From NCBI RefSeq assembly GCF_004342725.1, contig NZ_SMCP01000011.1, positions 16,971-80,970 of the forward strand: a stretch of 64,000 nt of DNA, written 5' to 3'. The number at the start of each line of letters is the position of its first letter. Position 1 is the stretch's first letter. Shown piece after piece: positions 19,319-27,870 of the stretch. Both the position numbers and the translations under genes were made by a program. The notes under the pieces were generated by a model that did no database searches, was not told the DNA's origin, and worked only from the letters and a program-made list of their open reading frames with translations. This stretch comes from Testudinibacter aquarius (GTDB taxonomy: Bacteria; Pseudomonadota; Gammaproteobacteria; Enterobacterales; Pasteurellaceae).

Positions 19319-20341
19319 CTAAGACGAAAGAGAATTCCACACCAAATGCCAGCCAGGCGCCAACTCTGCCGCTCGTTCACAGGCCAAGACTAATGAGTTT
19401 TCTCTGGCAATCCCTTTTCCGGCGATATCAAAGGCGGTTCCATGATCAACCGACACCCTAACAACCGGTAATCCTGCGGTAATATTGACACCGTCATCAC
19501 CATACACCGCTTTAAAAGGTGCGTGCCCCTGATCGTGATAACAGGCAATCACTATATCCCATTTCCCTCGAACCGCCTGCGGAATTAAAGCATCTGCAGG
19601 AAGCGGACCTTGAATATTAACGCCTTTCCGCTGCGCAAGTTGAATCGCAGGTGCAAGTTGATCCTGATCTTCATCACCAAACAATCGATTTTCACCGGCA
19701 TGCGGATTAATCCCGCAGACCCCTATTTTCGCATTCGGTTTATTTAATGATTTTGCCAATGCAAACGCTAAATTAATCACGGTAGTTGTTCGTGTTGTGG
19801 TGCAGGCATCAATTGCCGAATGCAATGATTGGTGGGTTGTCAAATGAAACAGATAAAAATCGCCGGAAGAGAGTATCATGGAATAATCTTTAACACCAAA
19901 CTCATGCGCAAGGATTTCGGTATGTCCCGGCCAATGATGACCGCCGGCATGCATGGCTTCTTTATTGAGCGGTGCGGTCACAATCCCGTCAATTTTACCT
20001 TCACGCCCCAATTTACAGGCTTCGACAACAAAACGATATGCCGAATCCCCCGCTACGGCGGAAATCTTACCGACTTGAACCGCGGGTAACGGATCCGCAA
20101 TCTGTAGTAGCTCTATTTCATTCGGATTGTTGTTTAAGCAGCTTAAATCCGTCACTAACTTAATTTGGCTTGCCGAAAATCCTGATAACACGCAAGCGTT
20201 CGCTAACGCAGTATAATCGCCGATAACAAATAATTTAGCTTTACGTCTTAAATCGGCGTGTGCTAATAATGTTTTTACGGTAATTTCGGGGCCGATTCCG
20301 GCAATATCACCCATTGTCACCGCTAGTATTGGTAATGACAT
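19319..20341 (-). CDS. pdxA2: PdxA2-type 4-phospho-D-threonate/D-erythronate dehydrogenase
   Basis: A 340-residue member of the PdxA family (4-hydroxythreonine-4-phosphate dehydrogenases). The N-terminal TMGDIAGIGPEI and the metal-binding His residues in HHWPGHTEILAHEFG, CGINPHAGE and CYHDQGHAPFK are intact. It lies in an operon with a DUF1537 kinase and a KdgT-like permease. In studied bacteria that pairing marks PdxA2, which oxidises 4-phospho-D-threonate or D-erythronate and leads to dihydroxyacetone phosphate and CO2. A role in pyridoxal phosphate synthesis is the alternative, but the context argues against it. It is the last gene of the operon, 12 bases behind the kinase. Confidence 0.8.
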   Translation of the reverse strand: MSLPILAVTMGDIAGIGPEITVKTLLAHADLRRKAKLFVIGDYTALANACVLSGFSASQIKLVTDLSCLNNNPNEIELLQIADPLPAVQVGKISAVAGDSAYRFVVEACKLGREGKIDGIVTAPLNKEAMHAGGHHWPGHTEILAHEFGVKDYSMILSSGDFYLFHLTTHQSLHSAIDACTTTRTTTVINLAFALAKSLNKPNAKIGVCGINPHAGENRLFGDEDQDQLAPAIQLAQRKGVNIQGPLPADALIPQAVRGKWDIVIACYHDQGHAPFKAVYGDDGVNITAGLPVVRVSVDHGTAFDIAGKGIARENSLVLACERAAELAPGWHLVWNSLSS

Positions 20342-20353
20342 AATCTTACGCTC

Positions 20354-21592
20354 CTACTTGTTTGAATGTTGCTGCATAATATTGCTTAAAAGTTGCTTAT
20401 CTCCGAACCCTCCGGATTTAGTCATCACTTTCAATCCTTGATAAGTATCGCCGGCAATACGACACAGCGGAACACCTGCAACAACCGCATGCAAAATCTT
20501 CATCTCATATACCGGTAAACGCGCTAAAAGTGCAGCTGCACCATCTCCTCCAAACAAAATTAAAGTATCAAAAGCCGCATGATCCAGACAATATTTGCCT
20601 AAATCCGCCAAATATCCCGAAATAGTGCGGGCAATTTCATTGATATTTCCTGCAGCATTAATTTTCGCCGGATTAGCACGGATAATAACGTTCTCCTTGC
20701 TACAGTTAATCAGCGCTTTTAGTTGCTGTTTCAAAGCCGGTTCCGAAATGGTTGCGTTAATTAATTGTGAGGGATGCGGACTGAAAACAATGGTTTTTCC
20801 GCCTGTTGTCGCGATATATTCATCGACTTGAGCTTGACTGATTTCATGCACCGAGGTCACTAAAATAAGGGCGCGCGACAGCGCAAAAGAGTGATGAGAA
20901 GCGGGCTTGTTTGCCGATTTTTTCAGAACCTGCGCCAGACCGGCCGAACCGACAGGAATAATCTGATTGCCTAACTGCGCAATGACATTGGCAATCAGAG
21001 TAAGATCCTGTGCAGTTTTAGCATCAACAGCCAATTGCGTTGCCGCTGATGTCGTAATCATATGCTGCAATTCTTGCTCAGATGTAAATCCGCTGATAAT
21101 CTCGGCTTGAGGTAACAGCTTATCCATTGAAGCGGACGGCACCGGACAAATCGGATCTCTGCCTGATGCCGTTTCATGCACGGGAATACCATTGACATAT
21201 AAATGCCCCTGTTCGATTGTCCTGCCCATTTCAGGATAGGCAGGACAAATCACAGCTTTCGCATCGGGATAACGCAAACGCCAAGCCTGCAGCGCACCTT
21301 CTATCTGATAAGCAACCGAACCTCGCATCGTTGAGTCAATTTTTAAATAAATCTGCTCAATGCCGTTTTGTAAACCTGCCTCAACCGCACTTTTGGTCAA
21401 CTGAACCGCTTTTTCACCGACCGGACGTGCATCAGTAGAAACCGTAAATACTTCAGCTTGTGAGAAATCCGTTTGATGTAAATAATCGGAATTGACCTGT
21501 AAGATAGTTGAAAATCCGTTCTCGGCAAACATTACACCTGTATCATTAGCACCGGTTAAATCATCGGCAATTACCAGAATATTATTTTTCAT
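20354..21592 (-). CDS. Four-carbon acid sugar kinase (DUF1537 family, DtnK-like)
   Basis: A 412-residue DUF1537 kinase, expected to phosphorylate D-threonate, D-erythronate or a similar four-carbon acid at O-4. The N-terminal domain starts with ILVIADDLTGANDTG, the acid-sugar binding motif. The C-terminal nucleotide-binding domain includes LILFGGDGAAAL and VPLCRIAGD. Its neighbour is a PdxA2-type dehydrogenase, the partner of D-threonate/D-erythronate kinases, rather than the OtnC aldolase and OtnI isomerase that go with OtnK. It lies one base behind the permease gene and 12 before pdxA2. It contains an uptake signal near 21390. Confidence 0.8.
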   Translation of the reverse strand: MKNNILVIADDLTGANDTGVMFAENGFSTILQVNSDYLHQTDFSQAEVFTVSTDARPVGEKAVQLTKSAVEAGLQNGIEQIYLKIDSTMRGSVAYQIEGALQAWRLRYPDAKAVICPAYPEMGRTIEQGHLYVNGIPVHETASGRDPICPVPSASMDKLLPQAEIISGFTSEQELQHMITTSAATQLAVDAKTAQDLTLIANVIAQLGNQIIPVGSAGLAQVLKKSANKPASHHSFALSRALILVTSVHEISQAQVDEYIATTGGKTIVFSPHPSQLINATISEPALKQQLKALINCSKENVIIRANPAKINAAGNINEIARTISGYLADLGKYCLDHAAFDTLILFGGDGAAALLARLPVYEMKILHAVVAGVPLCRIAGDTYQGLKVMTKSGGFGDKQLLSNIMQQHSNK

Positions 21593-21593
21593 A

Positions 21594-22598
21594 TCAGTTA
21601 CCCTCTTTAAAATGATCTTCCAAGCCGCCCTGACGTTTCAGCACCCAAGCCGCAACCAGCGGAGCCAAAATCGCAGACACCAACACTGCTGCAGCTATTT
21701 GCGCAGTTGCCGTTTGAACATACTGCGCCATATTTGGATCAGCCTGCGCAACAATTTCCGGTGTAATAATTGCGTTGCCGGCAGTGGTTCCGGCAGCAAA
21801 TCCTATCCCTGATTGCGTTCCTCTTTTTAAAATCACTTTATAACCGAAATAAACAAAGGCACCGGTTAACAAAGAAACGACAACACCTAAAATAATTCCC
21901 GTTGCACCACCGGTTATAATAGAATGCAAATTGATTCCGGTGCCAAGCGCAAATGCAAAAAATGGAATAACAATCGCACCGGTCGGCTTCATAATATTGG
22001 TCCATTTAGGATCAAGATTCCCGACAACCATACCAACCAATAACGGAATAACCGCCGCTAACATGAGCGAAAGTGGAATATCCGCCAATCCGGAAACCCC
22101 AAGAAACAGTAAAACAAAAAAAGGTCCGTCGTTAACCGCCGATGCGACGTAAGCCCCTCTATCGCGATAATCGCCATACTTACCTGTAAATGCAAGCCAG
22201 ATACCGCCGTTTGAGTTAGCGACTACAGTTAATATTGCCAAAAGCGAAATTCCCATAATACCGTCCGAGCCGACAGCCAAACCGATCAGCGTAATTAATC
22301 CAGCCGGAATAATGGTTTTAAATAGCAGGACTACTCCTGTGTGCGCCAAGACCGGTCCGGAACTACGCACGGTAATCTGCATACCCGTTGCGAAAATTAA
22401 TAATGCGATCAACGGTCCAGCGGAAGATTTGAAAAGTGCGGTAGTGAATGAACCTATACCCAAAAATTCCGGAAAAAAAGTACCGATAATTGATCCCAAT
22501 ATAAGAGGTACAACCATCGTTCCACCCGGAATCTTGTTCATCCAATCGTATAAAGGAACTAATGTTTGAGTTTTTGAGTCCATCTGATTAACTGGCAT
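21594..22598 (-). CDS. KdgT-like acid sugar permease
   Basis: A 334-residue membrane protein of the 2-keto-3-deoxygluconate permease (KdgT) family, with about ten hydrophobic segments and the family's IPGGTMVVPLILGSIIGTF near residues 18-36. KdgT homologues found with DUF1537 kinases and PdxA2 import four-carbon acid sugars instead of ketodeoxygluconate, and no kdgK or kdgA is present here. It is the first gene of the operon, with AGGAGA upstream. The promoter region holds a perfect palindrome likely bound by the adjacent GntR regulator. Confidence 0.78.
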   Translation of the reverse strand: MPVNQMDSKTQTLVPLYDWMNKIPGGTMVVPLILGSIIGTFFPEFLGIGSFTTALFKSSAGPLIALLIFATGMQITVRSSGPVLAHTGVVLLFKTIIPAGLITLIGLAVGSDGIMGISLLAILTVVANSNGGIWLAFTGKYGDYRDRGAYVASAVNDGPFFVLLFLGVSGLADIPLSLMLAAVIPLLVGMVVGNLDPKWTNIMKPTGAIVIPFFAFALGTGINLHSIITGGATGIILGVVVSLLTGAFVYFGYKVILKRGTQSGIGFAAGTTAGNAIITPEIVAQADPNMAQYVQTATAQIAAAVLVSAILAPLVAAWVLKRQGGLEDHFKEGN

Positions 22599-22629
22599 AA
22601 CTGTCTCCTTAGTATCAAATTACGCACAA

Positions 22630-22643
22630 CTTGTACGTACAAG
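22630..22643. promoter_or_regulatory. Perfect palindrome, probable GntR operator
   Basis: CTTGTACGTACAAG is a perfect 14-bp palindrome, 32 bases upstream of the permease start and between it and the GntR-family gene. TTGTAnnTACAA-like sequences are typical operators of HutC-branch GntR proteins. I found no second copy upstream of the regulator gene itself. Confidence 0.65.
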
Positions 22644-22683
22644 ATATGATGTGGTAGAAGATTCAGATTGTCAATCAGTAAAA

Positions 22684-23394
22684 TTAAATTGTGGTTTCTA
22701 GATCAAACATAATTTTATCGCCGCGATGATAAGTCGAAAAAACTTCGACGATGTTATTATTTTTATCAAAGGTTGTGCCTTTTAGCAGTAAAAGAGGGCT
22801 GCCGATAGGAATATTCAAGTATTCTGCAATATGTGATGGCGCCGCAATGGCATAAATATGGCGGGTCGAACGTTCTAGTTCAATATTGGCATCTTGCTTT
22901 AAAATCTGATGTAAAGAGGCGTGTGCTAACTTCTCAGGGGTAAGCCAGCGTTGATATTTTGTAGGCAAATAAGTTTCGATATAAGCAATTGGCTGGGTAA
23001 TATCGGAGCGGATTCGTGCTAAATACAATGCTTGCTTCTCATTCCAAAATTGATTGGCTTTATCATAATCCATTAATTCAAAAGAGATGATTTTTGTATT
23101 AACCATTGTTCCCATTTTCTCGATTTGCATACCCAAACCGTTTAACGACTGCACTACCCGGTGAATCCTATTAACCGGCAACACGAAGCTGCCTTTTCCC
23201 TGCGCTTTGCTGATTAAACCTTCCACCTCTAATTTAGCCAGCGCTTGACGTATCACCGAACGTGAAACACCAAACATTTTTTGCAATTCCGCTTCCGACG
23301 GGAGAAAACCATGAATCGTTTCTGATAGAATCTCACGTTTCAGTTTTTCAATTATATTGATATACAACGGCGTTTTTTTGGTAATTATAGTCAT
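22684..23394 (-). CDS. GntR-family (HutC/UTRA) regulator
   Basis: A 236-residue regulator. Residues about 8-75 form the GntR winged helix (LPSEAELQKMFGVSRSVIRQAL, shown by its core SRSVIRQALAKLEVEG). The rest is a UTRA effector domain ending near LLLLKGTTFD. It is transcribed in the same direction as the permease-kinase-dehydrogenase operon and lies 86 bases upstream of it. It likely represses that operon through the palindrome at 22630 and is released by an acid sugar or its phosphate. Confidence 0.85.
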   Translation of the reverse strand: MTIITKKTPLYINIIEKLKREILSETIHGFLPSEAELQKMFGVSRSVIRQALAKLEVEGLISKAQGKGSFVLPVNRIHRVVQSLNGLGMQIEKMGTMVNTKIISFELMDYDKANQFWNEKQALYLARIRSDITQPIAYIETYLPTKYQRWLTPEKLAHASLHQILKQDANIELERSTRHIYAIAAPSHIAEYLNIPIGSPLLLLKGTTFDKNNNIVEVFSTYHRGDKIMFDLETTI

Positions 23395-23498
23395 CGGAAT
23401 AGCGTTTATTAAATATAGATTGCGTTTGAGTATAGCAACTCTTTCTCATTCTTCCTATAATTTACATCAATAATCACTTATCTCAGGAATCTTTCAGC

Positions 23499-23816
23499 AT
23501 GTTCGTTCGCTCCCAAATCACCTTTTTCCAACGCTTTGAGCAAGATATTCTCAATGGCAGCAAAACCATTACCATTCGTGATCGCAGCGAAAGCCACTAT
23601 CAACCACAAAGTATTGTCGATGTTTTCACCAACGAAACACAGCGTTGGTTTGCCCAAATCCGGATCTTGTCGGTCACGCCGATCACTTTCGCACAATTAA
23701 ATTCACAACATGCTGCACAAGAAAATATGACTCTGGCCCAGTTGCAAACCGTTATTCGAGAAATTTATCCGAACGAAACCGCACTTTTTGTGATTCAGTA
23801 TGAGTTAATCAAATAG
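23499..23816 (+). CDS. N4-acetylcytidine amidohydrolase, ASCH domain (YqfB-like)
   Basis: A 105-residue ASCH-domain protein, close in length to E. coli YqfB (103). YqfB removes the acetyl group from N4-acetylcytidine. The proposed catalytic residues are all present: Lys22 and Thr25 in GSKTITIRD, and Glu75 in AAQENMTL. The gene stands alone, divergent from the GntR gene, and looks like an ordinary housekeeping gene between two catabolic cassettes. Confidence 0.88.
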   Translation: MFVRSQITFFQRFEQDILNGSKTITIRDRSESHYQPQSIVDVFTNETQRWFAQIRILSVTPITFAQLNSQHAAQENMTLAQLQTVIREIYPNETALFVIQYELIK

Positions 23817-23907
23817 AGACTTGTTCATTTAGATGCCTGATATCTTCAAATTTCCTGCCTATTCGGGCATCTAAAATCTAACACTCACACTTTTTTCTGT
23901 ACATTTC

Positions 23908-23923
23908 AGTGATAGCAGTCACA
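23908..23923. promoter_or_regulatory. Putative CRP site upstream of the fucosidase
   Basis: AGTGATAGCAGTCACA matches TGTGA-N6-TCACA in nine of ten key positions. It lies about 180 bases before the GH29 gene in an otherwise AT-rich intergenic stretch (23817-24103), where I see no other gene. It would place the fucosidase and PTS operon under catabolite control. Confidence 0.55.
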
Positions 23924-24103
23924 AAAAACCACCCCAATCAAATAAAATACTGTTTCTATTTGATCATATTTTGAAATCTTGATTTCATATTGATTATGAC
24001 TTGATTGAATGGGAGCAAGCAATTGAGCATATTGATATGAATATTTAAAAGCTGTATATCCATATGAATTCACTATTAAATAATATTACAGTGAGGAATT
24101 ATT

Positions 24104-25426
24104 ATGAAAAAATTCTATTCTGCAACTTGGGAATCCGTTAAAACCCACCCTCTGCCCGATTGGTATGATGATTATAAATTTGGTATTTTTATTCATTGGG
24201 GAATTTATTCCGTACCAGCATTTGCACCGTTGACTTGGGAGCTGGGAGAAATCGAAATTGATGAACAGTGGTTTTGTAATAATCCTTACGCAGAATGGTA
24301 TTTTAATTCAATTAACGTCAAGCAAGGCCCGACTTATCAGCACCATCTTCAAACTTACGGCAAAGATTTCAGCTATCGCGATTTTCTGCCACTTTGGAAA
24401 GCCGAAAAGTGGCAGCCGGCGGAATGGGCACAATTATTTAAGCAAGCAGGGGCAAAATATGTGGTGTTGACCACAAAACACCATGACGGTTTCTGTCTTT
24501 TCCCAAGCCGTTACACCGATTATCATTGCCTGAACTATGGTCCGAAACGTAATATTTTAGGGGAATTAAAAAGTGCGGTTGAAGCCGTCGGGTTAAAAAT
24601 AGGTACCTATTATTCCGGCGTAATTGATTGGACATTTTCTTCAGCGCCAATTTTCACCGAAAGCCAAAATATGTCAAATGCCAGCCCAACTTATGCTTAC
24701 GCAGACTATGCTTTCAATCAGGTATTAGAGCTAATCGACGACTATCAGCCGGCAGTATTATGGAACGATATCGGTTGGCCGAAACAGGGCGAACATATGC
24801 TGCCGAGCTTATTTTCCCACTACTATAATCAGGTGGAAGACGGCGTGGTCGATGATCGTTGGAACGGCTTATGGTGCGATTTCACCTCGAAAGAATATAA
24901 ACACGGAGAAGCCTCCCGTGAGCGGAAATGGGAAATGTGTCGTGGTTTGGGACTGTCATTCGGTTATAACCAAAATGAAAGCGATGACGATTTGATTGCG
25001 GTAGAGAAATTGGTGGCGCTGTTGGTGGAAGTGGTCGCCAACAATGGTAATTTATTACTAAACGTCGGACCAAAAGCCGACGGCACAATCCCAAACGGAC
25101 AAATTGAACGCCTGACCGCACTTGGCAATTGGTTAGAAGTGAACGGTGAAGGAATTTATGCCACCCGTTGCAGCTGCCGAGAATCTTATCGCCAAGCCGA
25201 TTTGGATTTCCATTTCACCAAAAAAGAGACCGACCTGTATTGCTTCGTCAGCGGGCTTCGCGCTGGTGAAACCTGTTTTTCACTACCTTGCAACACGACT
25301 GTCAGCGCTTTGAACCCGGCGGTAGAATTCTCGCAACAACGGCAAGGCGATAAAGTGGAAATCACCGTACACAACTATCAACCGGCTTGGCAAGTGTTAT
25401 GTTTCAAAGTTGTCAACGGCGAATAG
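24104..25426 (+). CDS. GH29 alpha-L-fucosidase, cytoplasmic
   Basis: A 440-residue glycoside hydrolase of family 29. The N-terminal catalytic barrel has FGIFIHWGIYSVPAF near residues 27-41 and VVLTTKHHDGFCLFPS. The probable nucleophile Asp is in LWNDIGWP near residue 222. A C-terminal beta domain follows from about residue 340. There is no signal peptide, so it acts on substrate already in the cytoplasm. The RBS GAGGAA precedes the ATG. A PTS IIC gene follows 10 bases later, so the substrate is probably a fucosylated disaccharide or glycoside imported by that transporter. Released L-fucose would feed the fuc operon 5 kb upstream. Confidence 0.85.
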   Translation: MKKFYSATWESVKTHPLPDWYDDYKFGIFIHWGIYSVPAFAPLTWELGEIEIDEQWFCNNPYAEWYFNSINVKQGPTYQHHLQTYGKDFSYRDFLPLWKAEKWQPAEWAQLFKQAGAKYVVLTTKHHDGFCLFPSRYTDYHCLNYGPKRNILGELKSAVEAVGLKIGTYYSGVIDWTFSSAPIFTESQNMSNASPTYAYADYAFNQVLELIDDYQPAVLWNDIGWPKQGEHMLPSLFSHYYNQVEDGVVDDRWNGLWCDFTSKEYKHGEASRERKWEMCRGLGLSFGYNQNESDDDLIAVEKLVALLVEVVANNGNLLLNVGPKADGTIPNGQIERLTALGNWLEVNGEGIYATRCSCRESYRQADLDFHFTKKETDLYCFVSGLRAGETCFSLPCNTTVSALNPAVEFSQQRQGDKVEITVHNYQPAWQVLCFKVVNGE

Positions 25427-25436
25427 GAGGTGCGTA

Positions 25437-26750
25437 ATGAGCCAGTTTAGCCAAAAAATGATCCGTTACATGGATAAATACGTCACCCCGACCGCACTTA
25501 AGTTAGAAAAACAGCCGCACATTTCCGCTATCCGTGACGGGTTTATCGTGGTTCTGCCGTTCTTGATTGTCGGCAGTTTTATCATGATTTTACTGATTCC
25601 GCCCTTTGATCAAAACACCACTAATAGTTTCGGCATGGCATGGTGGCGTTTTGCCACTTGGGCAAGCGATTACGGCTGGGCATTTTTCCAAATGTCGTTC
25701 AATGCGATTTCGTTATTTACCTCCGCCAGTATAGCCTATAACCTCGCTAAGGCTTATAAACGGGAGCCGCTACCGGCAGCGTTTTTATCAGTGATGACGT
25801 TTTTACTGATCGCTGCACCAGTAAAAGACGGTGCAATGGACATTAAATTTTTCGGCGGTATCGGGCTATTTTCTGCAATTTTCGTTGCAATTTACACCGT
25901 AGAAGTCACCCGTTTGCTGGAATATTTGAATATTCGCATCCGTCTGCCAAAAGAAGTGCCAAGTGCGGTCGCCGAATCGCTGAATATCGTGATCCCGATT
26001 TTAGCCATGTTGGTCACCATTTTCCCGTTTTCGATTTATGTTGAACATGCGATGGGTGTCACTATTCCGCAGCTAATCATGGACTATATGGCGCCGTTGA
26101 TCAAAGTCAGCGATTCGCTTGGGGCGATTATGTTGTTTGTATTTGCTACCCACTTACTGTGGTTCTTAGGCATTAATGGATCTCTCGTATTAATGCAACT
26201 TTGGACCCCGTTCTTACTGCAAAATATGGCTGCCAATTTGGCGGCGTTACAAGCGGGTGAGCCACTTCCTTTTATTGTTACCAACTCATTTTGGGATTTT
26301 TATATCGTGCACGGTGCTTCCGGCGGGGTGATTGCGTTGGCTTTCTTGCTGATTCGCAGCCGATCGGTGCATTTGCGTTCAATCGGCAAAATCGGGCTGG
26401 TACCGTCTTTCTTCTCTATCGGCGAACCAATTGTTTACGGCGTACCTATGGTGGTCAATCCACTCTTTTTTATCCCATTGATTTTCGCACCGATGGCAAA
26501 TGCGGTGATCGCCTATTTGATCTTGGATTTTGACTTAATTCATCGGGTCTATCTGATGGCACCGTGGACAACACCGGCACCGATCGGCGCTTATTTAGTC
26601 TCCGGCGGCGATATTTGGGCGCCGATTTTAAGTATCGGATTGATTATTCTGGATATTTTTATCTATTATCCGTTCTTTAAAGCCTATGAACGCCAATGTG
26701 TCAAACGTGAGCAGGAAAAAGATCGTGAGTTAGCCGCGCAACAAGCCTAA
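25437..26750 (+). CDS. PTS sugar transporter IIC component (lactose/cellobiose family)
   Basis: A 437-residue IIC membrane component of the lactose/N,N'-diacetylchitobiose (CelB/LacE-type) PTS family, with many hydrophobic spans and the region HISAIRDGFIVVLPFLIVGSF (key part AIRDGFIVVLP) near the N-terminus. I chose the ATG at 25437 because AGGAGGTG lies just upstream; the longer frame overlaps the fucosidase. No IIA or IIB domain is fused or encoded nearby, so it must use components from elsewhere or transport without phosphorylation. The operon partner is the fucosidase. Confidence 0.85.
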   Translation: MSQFSQKMIRYMDKYVTPTALKLEKQPHISAIRDGFIVVLPFLIVGSFIMILLIPPFDQNTTNSFGMAWWRFATWASDYGWAFFQMSFNAISLFTSASIAYNLAKAYKREPLPAAFLSVMTFLLIAAPVKDGAMDIKFFGGIGLFSAIFVAIYTVEVTRLLEYLNIRIRLPKEVPSAVAESLNIVIPILAMLVTIFPFSIYVEHAMGVTIPQLIMDYMAPLIKVSDSLGAIMLFVFATHLLWFLGINGSLVLMQLWTPFLLQNMAANLAALQAGEPLPFIVTNSFWDFYIVHGASGGVIALAFLLIRSRSVHLRSIGKIGLVPSFFSIGEPIVYGVPMVVNPLFFIPLIFAPMANAVIAYLILDFDLIHRVYLMAPWTTPAPIGAYLVSGGDIWAPILSIGLIILDIFIYYPFFKAYERQCVKREQEKDRELAAQQA

Positions 26751-26778
26751 CCACACTTCTTTATCTGCTGTCAAACAA

Positions 26779-26816
26779 AAAGCCGCTGAATATCTGAACT
26801 GTACACCAGCGGCTTT
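26779..26816. terminator. Bidirectional terminator between the PTS gene and the aldo/keto reductase
   Basis: AAAGCCGCTG (26779-26788) pairs with CAGCGGCTTT (26807-26816) around an 18-base loop. The arms carry A and T tails, so the hairpin can end both convergent transcripts. Confidence 0.8.
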
Positions 26817-26834
26817 CTCAGTGATTAAGAATAA

Positions 26835-27728
26835 TTAAGGAATATCATGCCCTTGTGCGGCTTTATAGACTTCGATCCAATCTTGTTCCGTCAACCGGAT
26901 CGAGAGCGCATCGACCGCTCTTTTGATGCGGCGCAGTTCGCCGGAGCCGATCACTGGGGTGATTTTTGCCGGGTGGCTGAGCAGCCAAGCATAAGCCAAG
27001 GTGTCGAGATGGGTTTCGTTAAAGCGTTGTCCAATGTCTAGCAAGACTTTGCGCACCCGCATGCCGGCAGGGTTGTCTTTGTTGAATAGTTCTCCGCCAG
27101 CCAGTGGCGACCATGCCATCGGGCGAATTCGCTTCTCCATTAAATAATCGAGCGTGCCGTCGTCAAATGGTGCCAAATGCAACGGCGACATTTCGATTTG
27201 GTTGGTCAGCAGTGGTTGGTCGAGGTAGGACTGCAACATACTGAACTTCGACGGGGTGTAGTTGGATACGCCAAAATACCGCACTTTGCCGCTGCTGTGT
27301 AGATGTTCGAAGGCTTTCGCAACCTGCTCCGGATCCACACAAGGAGAGAGGCGGTGAATCAGCAGTACATCCAGATAATCACAGCGCATTTTGGCAATTG
27401 AACGCTCCGCTGATGCCACAATATGCTCATAACTGTTGTCATAATAATGGCTGTTAATCGTCGGCAATTCCTGGCTGGGAAACAGAATACCGCACTTGGT
27501 GATTAGAGTAATCCCTTGGCGCAGCGATGGTTTGAGTTTTAATGCCCGTCCAAACTCTTCCTCATTGGTAAACGAGCCATAACAGGCGGCGTGGTCAAAA
27601 GTGCGGATCCCCAGCTCGATAACCTGCTCGGTCAATTGCAACAATTGCTGTGGGGTTAAATTCCATTGTTTCAAGCGCCAATAGCCGTGAACCAGACGAT
27701 CCAATTGCATTTCCGTTGGGGTTTGCAT
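26835..27728 (-). CDS. Aldo/keto reductase (YdhF-like)
   Basis: A 297-residue NADPH-dependent aldo/keto reductase with the usual (alpha/beta)8 barrel. The catalytic Asp and Tyr are in FDHAACYG, the Lys in LITKCG, and the His in VLLIHRLSP. The cofactor motif near the C-terminus is ITPVIGSGELRRI. It resembles E. coli YdhF (298 residues), whose substrate is unknown. RBS AGGAG lies before the ATG. It is transcribed toward the PTS gene and is probably independent of it. Confidence 0.85.
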   Translation of the reverse strand: MQTPTEMQLDRLVHGYWRLKQWNLTPQQLLQLTEQVIELGIRTFDHAACYGSFTNEEEFGRALKLKPSLRQGITLITKCGILFPSQELPTINSHYYDNSYEHIVASAERSIAKMRCDYLDVLLIHRLSPCVDPEQVAKAFEHLHSSGKVRYFGVSNYTPSKFSMLQSYLDQPLLTNQIEMSPLHLAPFDDGTLDYLMEKRIRPMAWSPLAGGELFNKDNPAGMRVRKVLLDIGQRFNETHLDTLAYAWLLSHPAKITPVIGSGELRRIKRAVDALSIRLTEQDWIEVYKAAQGHDIP

Positions 27729-27740
27729 AGCTTCTCCTTT

Positions 27741-27870
27741 TAGGGTCTGTTGATCTTCATAGCTTGAATCATACCGTAAAACGTTAGCCGACTATAGCAA
27801 TATAGCTGTTTTTTTATGCAATAATTAGGGGCTGTGGATCTTTGTTTATCATTTGAGTTATAGACCCTAA
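27741..27870. repeat. Two partial copies of repeat family A between recQ and the aldo/keto reductase
   Basis: TAGGGTCTGTTGATCTT (27741-27757) is an isolated end of the repeat. A second unit runs from 27825 to 27870: it begins TTAGGGGCTGTGGATCTTTG and ends in TTATAGACCCTAA. Its first 35 bases match the copies at 9961 and 44709 with a few changes. The recQ stop codon (27867-27869) lies inside the end of this unit. Confidence 0.65.

Noticed and set aside
19319..20341. PdxA for pyridoxal phosphate synthesis
   Set aside because: It lies in an operon with a DUF1537 kinase and an acid-sugar permease, which marks the catabolic PdxA2 type.
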